Shown in pieces: positions 5,577 through 5,705 of a stretch of DNA of 5,705 nucleotides. Under the pieces are notes generated by a model, which did no database searches, had not been told where the DNA came from, and was given only the letters and a program-made list of their open reading frames with translations. Origin of the DNA: Cloacimonetes bacterium UBA5835. GTDB lineage: Bacteria > Cloacimonadota > Cloacimonadia > Cloacimonadales > Cloacimonadaceae. A program made the translations under genes and the position numbers. The DNA is taken from the NCBI GenBank assembly GCA_002432865.1, contig DJGX01000020.1, positions 1 to 5,705 on the forward strand. The letters run 5' to 3'. Within the stretch, counting starts at the first letter, position 1. Each line of letters opens with the position of its first letter.

Positions 5577-5705
5577 GTTGATGGGGTCATCAACCTTCCG
5601 ACATTCTTGCGCCGGGTTAAATCCCGTCGTTAGAATCTATCGTCCCCTTGGAACTTCTATTCGAAATCCTAATAATACCATAAATCCTGTTCATCCCTGC
5701 CCTCA
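5577..5705. repeat. Hairpin-containing intergenic stretch, possible dispersed repeat
   Basis: This gene-free end differs in base composition from the AT-rich leader and carries two compact palindromes. GTTGATG (5577-5583) and CATCAAC (5588-5594) pair around GGGT. CGGG (5613-5616) and CCCG (5623-5626) pair around TTAAAT. Neither is followed by a T-run, so they are not ordinary terminators. The stretch ending in CCTGTTCATCCCTGCCCTCA has the look of the recurring intergenic text seen in some uncultured anaerobe genomes. Only one copy is visible here, so the repeat status is an inference. Confidence 0.3.

Noticed and set aside
5577..5626. Rho-independent terminators at the two right-edge palindromes
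   Set aside because: Neither stem is followed by a T-run on either strand.

Overview
The window is the adaptation (spacer-acquisition) end of a CRISPR-Cas locus. Everything I can assign reads on the minus strand, from right to left. In order of transcription it holds: a promoter near 5307-5334; a CRISPR-associated primase-polymerase with TPR repeats (CAPP-like, 3352-5244); a second TPR protein ending in a cold-shock-like OB domain (1984-3342); cas1 (947-1981); cas2 (583-873); an AT-rich leader of about 490 bases (97-582); and the leader-proximal end of a CRISPR array (1-96). The array continues beyond base 1.

The first three genes are packed with gaps of 9 and 2 bases, and the downstream Shine-Dalgarno (SD) sequences overlap the upstream gene ends, so they look translationally coupled. 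cas2 follows after 73 bases with its own strong SD. The core machinery is unambiguous. Cas1 has the E/H/D metal-site pattern, Cas2 has the N-terminal Asp and the GQRVQKSVFEC and LCANC blocks, and the repeat read on the minus strand ends in ATTGAGAC, like the 8-base crRNA tag of type I-B/III repeats. No effector (Cas10, Cas7, Cas5, Cas3), Cas6, Cas4 or reverse transcriptase gene is visible, so the interference part is either outside the window or supplied in trans.

The likely working model is inference. Cas1-Cas2 integrates spacers next to the leader. The primase-polymerase makes, extends or repairs DNA used as prespacers or fills gaps after integration. The TPR-OB protein may hold nucleic acid and link the polymerase to Cas1-Cas2. 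CAPP proteins with cas1-cas2 are already known. The less familiar part is the dedicated TPR plus cold-shock-domain partner between them, in a locus where cas1 is not fused to a reverse transcriptase.

The right end (5290-5705) has no clear gene. It holds the operon promoter, a possible 48-residue plus-strand ORF, and a hairpin-containing stretch that looks like a dispersed intergenic repeat.

The organism is an AT-rich bacterium. Gene style, the repeat-like intergenic text and the CRISPR type would suit an uncultured anaerobe such as a member of Cloacimonadota, but this is an impression and not proven by the sequence.
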